Source: Streptomyces sp. ISL-36
Lineage (GTDB): Bacteria; Actinomycetota; Actinomycetes; Streptomycetales; Streptomycetaceae
Length of the DNA: 38,849 nucleotides
Assembly (NCBI RefSeq): GCF_018614205.1
Contig: NZ_JAGGOS010000131.1
Coordinates: 1-38,849 of the forward strand
Direction of reading: 5' to 3'
Of this stretch, positions 16,142-24,058 are shown piece after piece. The notes below the pieces were generated by a model. The model did no database searches, was not told the origin of the DNA, and worked only from the letters and a program-made list of their open reading frames with translations. The first letter of the stretch is position 1. Each line of letters opens with the position of its first letter. The position numbers were made by a program, and so were the translations under genes.

Positions 16142-18556
16142 GTGGGTGCGATCACGCTGGTGAAAGCCGCCGAGGATACGACGCCGCTCGTCGCGGGCGA
16201 CCCGTCCTCCGGCCACGAACCGCCGTCCGACGCCGAGCCGGCCCTCGACCCCCGCCGGGTCCGCCTCGTCTTCTGCGGTCTCATGCTGGCGCTGCTGCTC
16301 GCCGCGCTCGAGCAGATGATCGTCGCCACCGCCCTGCCGAAGATCGTCGGCGAGCTGCAGGGCCTCGACCGGATGTCCTGGGCGATCACCGCCTATCTCC
16401 TCACCGCCACCATCGGTCTGCCGATCTACGGAAAGCTCGGCGACCTCTTCGGCCGCAAGGGCGTCTTCCTCTTCGCCATCGTGGTCTTCGTCATCGGCTC
16501 GGGCCTGGCCGGCTGGTCACGCACGATGGACGAACTCATCGCCTTCCGGGCCGTCCAGGGCATCGGCGCCGGCGGACTGATGATCGGCGTCCAGGCGATC
16601 ATCGCGGACATCGTCCCGGCCCGGGAGCGCGGCCGCTACATGGGCCTCATCGGGGCCGCCTTCGGTCTCGCCTCCGTCGCCGGGCCCCTGCTGGGCGGCT
16701 TCCTCACCGACCACGTCTCCTGGCGCTGGTGCTTCTACTTCAACGTCCCCTTCGGGCTCGTCACCCTCGCCGTCGTCGCCGTCGTGCTCGAACTGCCCAA
16801 GCCCCGCACCCGTGCCCGGCTGGACGTCCTCGGCGCGCTCCTGCTCGCCGCCGCCTCCACCTGCCTGGTCCTGCTGACCAGTTGGGGCGGAACGGAGTAC
16901 GCCTGGGACTCGCGGGTGATCATCGCCCTCGGCGGCGGAGCCGCCGCGACGACCCTGCTCTTCCTGGTCGTCGAGCGCTTCGCCCCCGAACCCCTCATCC
17001 CGTTGCGGCTCTTCCGCGACTCCGTCTTCACCGTCACGAGCCTCGTCGGCGCGGTGATCGGCATCGCGCTCTTCGGCGCCGCCAGCTATCTGCCGACTTT
17101 CCTGCAGATGGTGGAGGGCGCCACCGCCACCGAGTCCGGCCTCCTCATGCTGCCCCTGATGGGCGGGATCGTCTGCGCCTCGATCGCCTCCGGCCAGCTC
17201 ATCAGCCGTACCGGCCACTACCGGATCTATCCGGTGCTCGGCGGCGCCGTCTCCGTCGTCGGCATGTGGCTGCTCTCACGGATGGAGACCGACACCCCGC
17301 GCCTGCACCACAGCATCTGGCAGGCCGTCCTCGGGATCGGCATCGGCCTGGTCATGCCCGTCCTCATCCTGGCGGTCCAGAACTCCGTACGCGCCGCCGA
17401 CCTCGGCACCGCCACCAGCGCCCACAACTACTTCCGCCAGATCGGCGGCAGCGTCGGCGCCGCCGTCTTCGGCACCCTCTTCGCCGCCCGGCTCGACGAC
17501 GCCCTCGCCGACCGCCTCCCGCACACGGCGGGAACCGCGCTGCCGGCCGCCGAATCGATCACCCCCCAGGCGGTGCACGCCCTGCCGCCGGCCCTGCGCG
17601 ACGCCTACATCCAGGCCTACGCGGACGCGATGCCGCGCATCTTCCTCTATCTCGTGCCGGTCCTCGTGCTCGGCCTCGTCCTCGCCTTCTTCCTCAAGGA
17701 GAAACCGCTGGTGTCCCACCACACCCCCACCACCGAGGCCGCCAACGCCGTCCCGCGCGCCCGCGCGGCGGCCGGCCCCGCACCGACCGGATACACCGCG
17801 GGCCTCCCGGTCTGCGGCACCGTCCAGCACCACGACGGCACCCGCGTCCCGCGCGCGGCCCTCACCCTCATCGACGTCCAGGGACAGCAGATCGGCCGCG
17901 GCGGCAGCGGTGAGGACGGCCGTTACGCGCTCAGCGTCCCGGGCCCCGGCTCGTACGTCCTGATCGCGGCGGCCGGCGGGCACCAGCCGCAGGCGGTCTC
18001 CGTCACCGTCGGCGAACGGCCGGTCGAGCTCGACGTCGTCCTCGGCGGCGCGGGCCGGCTGGCCGGAGCGGTCCTCACCGCCGACGGCACACCCGTACGG
18101 GACGCGGCGGTCACCCTCACCGACGTGCGGGGCGACGTCGTCGCCTCCACCCGCAGCGGCCGCGAGGGCGGCTACGTCATCACCGAGCTGGTGGCGGGCG
18201 AGTACACCCTGGCCGCCAGCGCCCCCGCCTTCCGGCCGGCCGCGCTGCCGGTCAGCGTGCAGGCCTCCCGCGAGACCCGGCAGGACATCGAGCTCGCCGG
18301 CGGCGCCGTGCTGCGCGGGACGGTACGCGCCGGCGGCGGGCGGCCGGTCGAGGACGCCCGGGTCACCCTCCTCGACGCGGCGGGCAACGTGGTCGACACG
18401 CTGACGACCGGGCCGGACGGCACCTTCCGCTTCGTGGACCTGTCGTCGGGGGAGTACACGGTCATCGCGGCGGGCTATCCGCCGGTGGCCACCGTCCTCC
18501 AGGTCGCGGGCGGCGGACGCACCGAACGCGACCTCCAACTCGGCCACGAGGACTGA
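16142..18556 (+). CDS. 14-TM MFS drug:H+ antiporter (DHA2) fused to three carboxypeptidase-regulatory-like domains
   Basis: An 804-aa fusion. Residues about 40-535 form a DHA2-type (EmrB/QacA-like) multidrug efflux protein, with motif A as YGKLGDLFGRKGVF and antiporter motif C as GAAFGLASVAGPLLGG. After a short linker, residues about 557-804 form three beta-sandwich repeats of roughly 80 aa. Each has the pattern G-V/T-x-DG-xPV-x-A-xVTL-x-D, then a DGxY/F turn and GEYTL/V, as in carboxypeptidase regulatory (CarboxypepD_reg) domains. The GTG start at 16142 has GAGGGGAG upstream. In a 14-TM carrier the C-terminus should be cytoplasmic, which is unusual for this domain type. The exported substrate is unknown. 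Confidence 0.9.
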   Translation: MGAITLVKAAEDTTPLVAGDPSSGHEPPSDAEPALDPRRVRLVFCGLMLALLLAALEQMIVATALPKIVGELQGLDRMSWAITAYLLTATIGLPIYGKLGDLFGRKGVFLFAIVVFVIGSGLAGWSRTMDELIAFRAVQGIGAGGLMIGVQAIIADIVPARERGRYMGLIGAAFGLASVAGPLLGGFLTDHVSWRWCFYFNVPFGLVTLAVVAVVLELPKPRTRARLDVLGALLLAAASTCLVLLTSWGGTEYAWDSRVIIALGGGAAATTLLFLVVERFAPEPLIPLRLFRDSVFTVTSLVGAVIGIALFGAASYLPTFLQMVEGATATESGLLMLPLMGGIVCASIASGQLISRTGHYRIYPVLGGAVSVVGMWLLSRMETDTPRLHHSIWQAVLGIGIGLVMPVLILAVQNSVRAADLGTATSAHNYFRQIGGSVGAAVFGTLFAARLDDALADRLPHTAGTALPAAESITPQAVHALPPALRDAYIQAYADAMPRIFLYLVPVLVLGLVLAFFLKEKPLVSHHTPTTEAANAVPRARAAAGPAPTGYTAGLPVCGTVQHHDGTRVPRAALTLIDVQGQQIGRGGSGEDGRYALSVPGPGSYVLIAAAGGHQPQAVSVTVGERPVELDVVLGGAGRLAGAVLTADGTPVRDAAVTLTDVRGDVVASTRSGREGGYVITELVAGEYTLAASAPAFRPAALPVSVQASRETRQDIELAGGAVLRGTVRAGGGRPVEDARVTLLDAAGNVVDTLTTGPDGTFRFVDLSSGEYTVIAAGYPPVATVLQVAGGGRTERDLQLGHED

Positions 18557-18756
18557 CCTCACCCGCCAGTTCCTCCAAGACCTCGGTGGCCTCCCGGAGG
18601 CTGTCGTGGAACGTCGTCCGGCGCTCCTGGACGCGCGGCGCGGCGGGCGCGCCGTGACGGCGTGTGGGCCGAACCGGTCACTGTCAGAGGTCCACCCCAC
18701 CGACAGTTGTCCACAGGGCTGGCCCGGGTGCCGGTCGGCGCGTACGGTTTCCAGGC
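18557..18756 (+). promoter_or_regulatory. Intergenic region with a DnaA-box match before the peptidase operon
   Basis: The 200 bases between the transporter and the M55 gene hold TTGTCCACA at 18707-18715, the preferred Streptomyces DnaA box, 41 bp before the M55 ATG. No second box was seen nearby and no clear -35/-10 pair stands out. Confidence 0.4.
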
Positions 18757-19590
18757 ATGAAGATCCTGATCAGCGCCGACATGGAAGGCGCGACCGGCGT
18801 CACCTGGCCCGCGGACGTGCTGCCCGGCACGCCCCAGTGGGAGCGGTGCCGGTCCCTGTTCACCTCGGACGTGAACGCGGCGGTGCTCGGCTTCTTCGAC
18901 GGGGGCGCCGACGAGGTGCTCATCAACGAGGCGCACTGGACCATGCGCAATCTGCTTCTCGAACAGCTCGACGAGCGCGCCGAGATGCTGACCGGGCGCC
19001 ACAAGTCGCTCTCCATGGTCGAAGGCGTGCAGCACCGCGACGTCGACGGCATCGCCTTCGTCGGCTACCACACCGGTGCCGGAGCCGAAGGGGTGCTCGC
19101 GCACACCTATCTCGCCAACTCCATCACCGGTGTCTGGCTGAACGGGGAACGGGCGAGCGAGGGCCTGCTCAACGCCCACGTGGTCGCGGAGTACGGCGTG
19201 CCGGTGGTGCTCGTCACCGGTGACGACCTGACCTGTGAGGACGCCCTCGGATACGCGCCCGAGGCGCACAAGGTGGCGGTCAAGGACCATGTCTCGCGGT
19301 ACGCGGCGGTGTGCCGCACCCCCAGCCGTACGGCCGCCGAGATCCGGGCGGCGGCGAAGGCCGCGGCCGGCCTCGCCGTACGGCACGAGCCGGTGCGGGG
19401 CGGGCCGTTCACGGTGGAGCTGGAGTTCGACGCCGAGCATCTGGCGGCCGCTGCGACGGTGGTGCCCGGCGTGGCCCGGAGCGGTGAACGCCGGGTCGGG
19501 TACACCAGCGAGACAATGTACGAGGGAATTCGCACGTTCAAGGCGGTCACCACGATCGTCTCCGCAGCCGTGGAGGAGCAGTATGGCTGA
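18757..19590 (+). CDS. M55 family metallopeptidase (DppA-like D-aminopeptidase)
   Basis: A zinc peptidase of 277 aa, like Bacillus subtilis DppA, which splits peptides beginning with D-amino acids such as D-Ala-D-Ala. The metal-site residues are recognisable: D8 and E10 in SADMEG, H60 in NEAHW, H105 in GYHTGAG, and a Glu in NGERASEG (131 or 135). There is no signal peptide, so the enzyme is cytoplasmic. The ATG at 18757 begins MKILISADMEG, the normal N-terminus of the family; the ribosome site is poor. It is the first gene of a four-peptidase operon and overlaps the M20 gene by 8 bp. Confidence 0.92.
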   Translation: MKILISADMEGATGVTWPADVLPGTPQWERCRSLFTSDVNAAVLGFFDGGADEVLINEAHWTMRNLLLEQLDERAEMLTGRHKSLSMVEGVQHRDVDGIAFVGYHTGAGAEGVLAHTYLANSITGVWLNGERASEGLLNAHVVAEYGVPVVLVTGDDLTCEDALGYAPEAHKVAVKDHVSRYAAVCRTPSRTAAEIRAAAKAAAGLAVRHEPVRGGPFTVELEFDAEHLAAAATVVPGVARSGERRVGYTSETMYEGIRTFKAVTTIVSAAVEEQYG

Positions 19591-20917
19591 GCCGGTCCAG
19601 GGGGCCGACGGCACGGCGCTCGACGAGGTGGTGACCTTCACCTCCGAGCTGATCCGGATCGACACCACCAACAAGGGCGGCGGGGACTGCTTCGAGCGAC
19701 CCGCGGCCGAGTACGTCGCCGAACGGCTCGCCGCCGCCGGCCTCGAACCGACACTTCTCGAACGGACCCGGGGCCGCACCAACGTGGTGGCGCGCATCGA
19801 GGGGACCGACCCCTCCGCCGACGCCCTGCTCGTCCACGGCCATCTCGACGTCGTCCCGGCCGAGGCCGCCGACTGGGCCGTCCACCCCTTCTCCGGCGAG
19901 ATCCGCGACGGAGTCGTCTGGGGCCGCGGCGCCGTCGACATGAAGAACATGGACGCGATGGTGCTCGCCGTCGTCCGGTCCTGGGCCCGCCTCGGCATCC
20001 GGCCGCGCCGGGACATCGTCCTCGCCTACACCGCGGACGAGGAGGCCAGCGCCGAGGACGGCTCGGGCTTTCTCGCCGACCGCCATCCGGGGCTCTTCGA
20101 GGGCTGCACCGAAGGCATCAGCGAATCGGGGGCGTTCAGCTTCCATCCCGACCCCGGCATGACGCTCTACCCCATCGCGGCCGGCGAGCGGGGCACCGCC
20201 TGGGTCAAGCTCACCGCGCACGGCAGGGCCGGGCACGGCTCCAAGGTGAACACGGCCAACGCCGTCACCCGGCTCGCCGCCGCGATCGCCCGCATCGGCA
20301 GCCACCCCTGGCCGGTCCGCCTCACCCCGACCGTCAGGGCCGCCCTCACCGAACTGGCCGCGCTGTACGGCATCGAGATCGATGTGACCGCGGACGGATT
20401 CGACGTCGACGGGCTCCTGGAGAAGCTCGGCCCGGCCGCCGCGCTGGTCGAGCCGACCGTCCGCAACAGCGCCAACCCGACCATGATGGACGCCGGTTAC
20501 AAGGTCAACGTCATCCCGGGCCACGCCGTCGCGTACGTCGACGGCCGGATGGTGCCGGGCGGTGAGGAGGAGTTCAGGGAGACGATGGACCGGCTCACCG
20601 GGCCGGACGTGGAGTGGGAGTTCCACCACCGCGAGGTCCCGCTGGAGGCCCCGGTCGACTCGCCGACCTTCGCCAAGCTCCGGGCCGCCGTGGAGCACTT
20701 CGACCCCGCGGGGCATGTGATCCCGTTCTCGATGTCGGGCGGCACCGACGCCAAGCAGTTCTCCCGGCTCGGCATCACCGGCTACGGCTTCTCCCCGCTG
20801 AAACTGCCCCCCGGCCTGGACTACGCGGCGCTGTTCCACGGCGTCGACGAGCGCGTCCCCGTCGACGCCCTGCACTTCGGCGTCCGCGTCCTCGACCGCT
20901 ATCTGCGGTCCGCGTAA
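19583..20917 (+). CDS. M20 family metallopeptidase
   Basis: A two-zinc exopeptidase/amidohydrolase of 444 aa. Motifs of the clan are intact: HGHLDVVP (His ligand and Asp), GRGAVDMKN (bridging Asp), TADEEASAEDGSG (catalytic Glu and ligand Glu) and a C-terminal His in FHGVDERVP. The dimerisation domain fills about residues 200-330 (AHGRAGHGSKVN and onward). It is cytoplasmic. The start overlaps the M55 stop by 8 bp and has GGAGGAG upstream, so translation is coupled. Its substrate is probably a short peptide released by its neighbours; the exact specificity cannot be read from sequence. Confidence 0.92.
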   Translation: MAEPVQGADGTALDEVVTFTSELIRIDTTNKGGGDCFERPAAEYVAERLAAAGLEPTLLERTRGRTNVVARIEGTDPSADALLVHGHLDVVPAEAADWAVHPFSGEIRDGVVWGRGAVDMKNMDAMVLAVVRSWARLGIRPRRDIVLAYTADEEASAEDGSGFLADRHPGLFEGCTEGISESGAFSFHPDPGMTLYPIAAGERGTAWVKLTAHGRAGHGSKVNTANAVTRLAAAIARIGSHPWPVRLTPTVRAALTELAALYGIEIDVTADGFDVDGLLEKLGPAAALVEPTVRNSANPTMMDAGYKVNVIPGHAVAYVDGRMVPGGEEEFRETMDRLTGPDVEWEFHHREVPLEAPVDSPTFAKLRAAVEHFDPAGHVIPFSMSGGTDAKQFSRLGITGYGFSPLKLPPGLDYAALFHGVDERVPVDALHFGVRVLDRYLRSA

Positions 20918-20927
20918 AGGAGTCGAG

Positions 20928-22991
20928 ATGGTCCCCACGGGCGCCTACGGCACCTGGCCCTCACCCATCGGCGCCGCGCTCGCCGCCTCGCACGACGGAC
21001 GTCCCGAGTACGTCGGGGTCGTCGGCGACGAGGTGTGGTGGACCGCCCCGCGGCCCACCGAGGGCGGCAGACGCGCGCTGGTGCGCCGACGCGCCGACGG
21101 CACCGAGGAGTCCGTGCTGCCCGCCCCGTGGAACGTCCGCAGCCGGGTCGTGGAGTACGGCGGACAGCCCTGGGCCGGCGCCGCCCGCGAGGACGGGGGA
21201 CCGCTCGTCGTCTTCAGCCACTTCCCCGACCAGCGGCTCTACGCGTACGAACCGGACGCGCCGGACCTGCCGAACGTGCCGGACGCCCCGGACGGCGCGG
21301 ATGCGCCCGACGTGCCCGATACCCCGGGTGGCCGCCGCGCCGCCGCGCCCCGGCCGCTCACCCCCGTCTCGTCCGTCGGCGGGGGCCTGCGCTGGGCCGA
21401 CCCCGTGATCCACCTCGACCGGGGCGAGGTCTGGTGCGTGCTGGAGGAGTTCACCGGGCCCGCCCCCACGGACGTACGCCGGGTGCTCGCCGCCGTACCC
21501 CTGGACGGATCGGCCGCCGAGGACCGCTCCGTTGTACGCGAACTCTCCGACGGGCGGCACCGGTTCGTCACGGGCCCCCGGCTCTCCCCGGACGGGCGCC
21601 GGGCCGCCTGGATCGGCTGGGACCACCCGCGCATGCCCTGGGACGGTACGGAAGTGCTGGTCGCCGACGTCACGGCCGACGGCACCTTCCGCGACGCGCG
21701 CCCCGTCGCGGGCGGCCCCGAGGAGTCGATCCCGCAGATCGGCTGGACCGCCGACGGGCAGCTGCTCCACGTCAGCGACCGCAGCGGCTGGTGGAACCTC
21801 TACCGCTCGGCGGCCGACGCCGACCGCGAACCGGTCGCGCTGTGCCCCCGCCCCGAGGAGTTCGGCGGACCGCTGTGGAAGATCGGCCTCAGCTGGTTCT
21901 CTCCCCTGGAGAACGGGCTGATCGCCGTAATCCACGGCAGGGGAGCGACCGCGCTCGGGATACTCGACCCGGAGAGCGGCGAACTCGTCGACGCCGCCGG
22001 CCCCTGGACCGAGTGGGCGTCCACCCTCGCCGTGCACGGCACCCGGGTCGTCGGCGTCGCCGCCAGCCCGCGCAGCGCCTACGAGGTCGTGGAGCTCGAC
22101 ACCCGCACCGGCCGGGCCAGGGTCATCGGCTCGGCCCACGACGATCCGGTCGACCCGTCGTACTACCCCGAACCCCAGATCCGCACCTTCACCGGACCCG
22201 ACGACCGCGAGATCCACGCCCACGTCTACCCGCCGCACAGCCCCGACCGGATCGCCCCCGGAGACGAGCTGCCGCCCTACGTGGTGTGGGCCCACGGCGG
22301 CCCGACCGGGCACGCCCCCCTCGTCCTGGACCTGGAGATCGCCTACTTCACCTCCCGGGGCATCGGCGTCGCCGAGGTCAACTACGGCGGGTCGACCGGC
22401 TACGGGCGGGAGTACCGCGAACGGCTCCGCGAGCAGTGGGGCGTGGTCGACGTGGAGGACTGCGCCGCCGTCGCCGAGGCGCTCGCCGCCGAGGGCACCG
22501 CCGACCCGGCACGCCTCGCGATCCGCGGCGGCAGCGCGGGCGGCTGGACCACCGCCGCCTCACTCGTCACCTCCGACGTCTACGCCTGCGGCACGATCAT
22601 CTACCCCATCCTCGACCTGCTGGGCTGGGCGACCGACGAGACCCACGACTTCGAGTCCCGGTACCTGGAGTCGCTCATCGGCCCGCTCGCCGAGGTCCCC
22701 GCCCGCTACCGCGAGCGCTCGCCGCTGAACCACGTCGAGCGGATCTCGGCCCCCTTCCTACTGCTCCAGGGACTCGACGACGTGATCTGCCCGCCGGCCC
22801 AGGCCGAGCGGTTCCTCACACGGATGGCGGGGCGGGGCGTGCCGCACGCCTACATCGCCTTCGAGGGCGAGAGCCACGGCTTCCGCAGGGCCGAGACGAT
22901 GATCCGCGCGCTGGAGGCCGAACTCTCCCTTTACGCACAGACCTTCGGCATCGAGCGGCCCGACGTCCCCCTCCTGGAGCTGAGGAAATGA
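20928..22991 (+). CDS. S9 (prolyl-oligopeptidase family) serine peptidase
   Basis: A 687-aa cytoplasmic peptidase with an N-terminal beta-propeller and a C-terminal alpha/beta-hydrolase domain, in the acylaminoacyl-peptidase/DPP style. The triad is S536 (GGSAGGWT), D617 or D618 (GLDDVICP) and H650 (GESHGFR). The oxyanion segment VVWAHGGPTGH is also present. At about residues 106-133 the propeller carries a low-complexity Asp/Pro/Ala insert (PDAPDLPNVPDAP and onward). The ATG at 20928 has AAAGGAG upstream and starts 10 nt after the M20 stop. The stop overlaps the next gene as ATGA. Confidence 0.93.
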   Translation: MVPTGAYGTWPSPIGAALAASHDGRPEYVGVVGDEVWWTAPRPTEGGRRALVRRRADGTEESVLPAPWNVRSRVVEYGGQPWAGAAREDGGPLVVFSHFPDQRLYAYEPDAPDLPNVPDAPDGADAPDVPDTPGGRRAAAPRPLTPVSSVGGGLRWADPVIHLDRGEVWCVLEEFTGPAPTDVRRVLAAVPLDGSAAEDRSVVRELSDGRHRFVTGPRLSPDGRRAAWIGWDHPRMPWDGTEVLVADVTADGTFRDARPVAGGPEESIPQIGWTADGQLLHVSDRSGWWNLYRSAADADREPVALCPRPEEFGGPLWKIGLSWFSPLENGLIAVIHGRGATALGILDPESGELVDAAGPWTEWASTLAVHGTRVVGVAASPRSAYEVVELDTRTGRARVIGSAHDDPVDPSYYPEPQIRTFTGPDDREIHAHVYPPHSPDRIAPGDELPPYVVWAHGGPTGHAPLVLDLEIAYFTSRGIGVAEVNYGGSTGYGREYRERLREQWGVVDVEDCAAVAEALAAEGTADPARLAIRGGSAGGWTTAASLVTSDVYACGTIIYPILDLLGWATDETHDFESRYLESLIGPLAEVPARYRERSPLNHVERISAPFLLLQGLDDVICPPAQAERFLTRMAGRGVPHAYIAFEGESHGFRRAETMIRALEAELSLYAQTFGIERPDVPLLELRK

Positions 22992-23929
22992 CGGCGACCC
23001 CCGTGACCCCGCTCGCGCGGCCCGCCCGGCTGCGCCCAGGCGCCCGGGTCGCCGTCGTCGCGCCCAGCGGACCCGTCCCCGAGGAACGCCTGGCGACCGG
23101 CCTCGACATCCTGCGCGGCTGGGACCTGGAGCCGCTGGTGGCTCCCCATGTCCTCGACACCCATCCCGCGTTGGGGTATCTCGCCGGTGACGACCGGGCG
23201 CGCGCCCGGGACCTCCAGGAGGCCTGGTGCGATCCGTCCGTCTCCGCGGTGATCTGCGCGCGAGGCGGTTACGGCGTCCAGCGGATGGTGGACCTGGTGG
23301 ACTGGGCGGCGATACGGGCCGCGGGTCCCAAGGTGTTCGTCGGCTACAGCGACGTCACCGCGCTGCACGAGGCGTTCGCCGTCCGCACGGGCCTCGCCAC
23401 CCTCCACGGACCGATGGTCGCGGCGGCGACCTTCCTCAAGGACCCCCGCACCCAGGAGTCGCTGCGGGCGACCCTCTTCGCACCCGAGTCGGTGCGCACC
23501 GTCGGCCTGGACACCGCGCGGGCCCTGGTCCCCGGGCGGGCCCGCGGCGTCACCCTCGGTGGCTGCGTCAGCCTCCTCGCCGCCGATCTCGCCACTCCGT
23601 ACGGCCGCCCCTCGGCCCGCGGCGGCCTGCTGCTCCTGGAGGACGTGGGGGAGGAGCCGTACCGCCTGGACCGGATTCTCACCCAACTGCTGCGCTCCGG
23701 ATGGCTGGACGGGGTCGCGGGCATCGGCCTTGGCTCCTGGGAGGAGTGCGGTCCCTACGACGAGATCCGGGCGGTGCTCGCCGACCGGCTGGGCGGGCTC
23801 GGCGTCCCGGTCGTGGAGGAGATGGGATTCGGGCACAGTGCGACGGCGCTGACCGTGCCGCTGGGGGTGCTGGGGACGCTTGACGCGGAATCGGGGACGC
23901 TCACCCTCGATGTCCCGGCTCTCCTGTGA
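22988..23929 (+). CDS. S66 family LD-carboxypeptidase
   Basis: A 313-aa serine peptidase of the LdcA/MccF family. These enzymes remove the terminal D-Ala from L,D-linked murein tetrapeptides or cleave aminoacyl-nucleotide-type peptides. The triad is S121 (GYSDVT, nucleophile elbow), E222 (EDVGEEPYRLDR) and H283 (GFGHSA). GGYGVQRM is also typical. There is no signal peptide, so it would act on recycled muropeptides inside the cell. It is the last of four coupled peptidase genes, with an ATGA overlap at its start (22988-22991). Confidence 0.92.
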   Translation: MTATPVTPLARPARLRPGARVAVVAPSGPVPEERLATGLDILRGWDLEPLVAPHVLDTHPALGYLAGDDRARARDLQEAWCDPSVSAVICARGGYGVQRMVDLVDWAAIRAAGPKVFVGYSDVTALHEAFAVRTGLATLHGPMVAAATFLKDPRTQESLRATLFAPESVRTVGLDTARALVPGRARGVTLGGCVSLLAADLATPYGRPSARGGLLLLEDVGEEPYRLDRILTQLLRSGWLDGVAGIGLGSWEECGPYDEIRAVLADRLGGLGVPVVEEMGFGHSATALTVPLGVLGTLDAESGTLTLDVPALL

Positions 23930-23953
23930 GCTGACCGACCTTCACTGAATCTT

Positions 23954-24037
23954 CGTCAACAACCGCTGTCACGCGTGTTGACGGGGTTATGACACGTGTC
24001 ACAGCATGGGCGCGGCTCGGTACTTACCAGTCGGTAA
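23954..24037 (+). promoter_or_regulatory. Three inverted repeats in the promoter region of the CocE-type gene
   Basis: CGTCAACA-N14-TGTTGACG (23954-23983) is an exact 8-bp inverted repeat whose right arm contains TTGACG, a possible -35. TGACACGTGTCA (23990-24001) is a perfect 12-bp palindrome. TTACC-AGTC-GGTAA (24024-24037) is an exact 5-bp inverted repeat of the kind bound by TetR-family repressors. No good -10 hexamer was found. Confidence 0.5.
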
Positions 24038-24058
24038 TCCTCAGCGTGGAGGCCCCCC

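Noticed and set aside
18559..20016. 485-codon minus-strand frame opposite M55/M20
   Set aside because: No recognisable domain; both plus-strand genes have intact active-site motifs.
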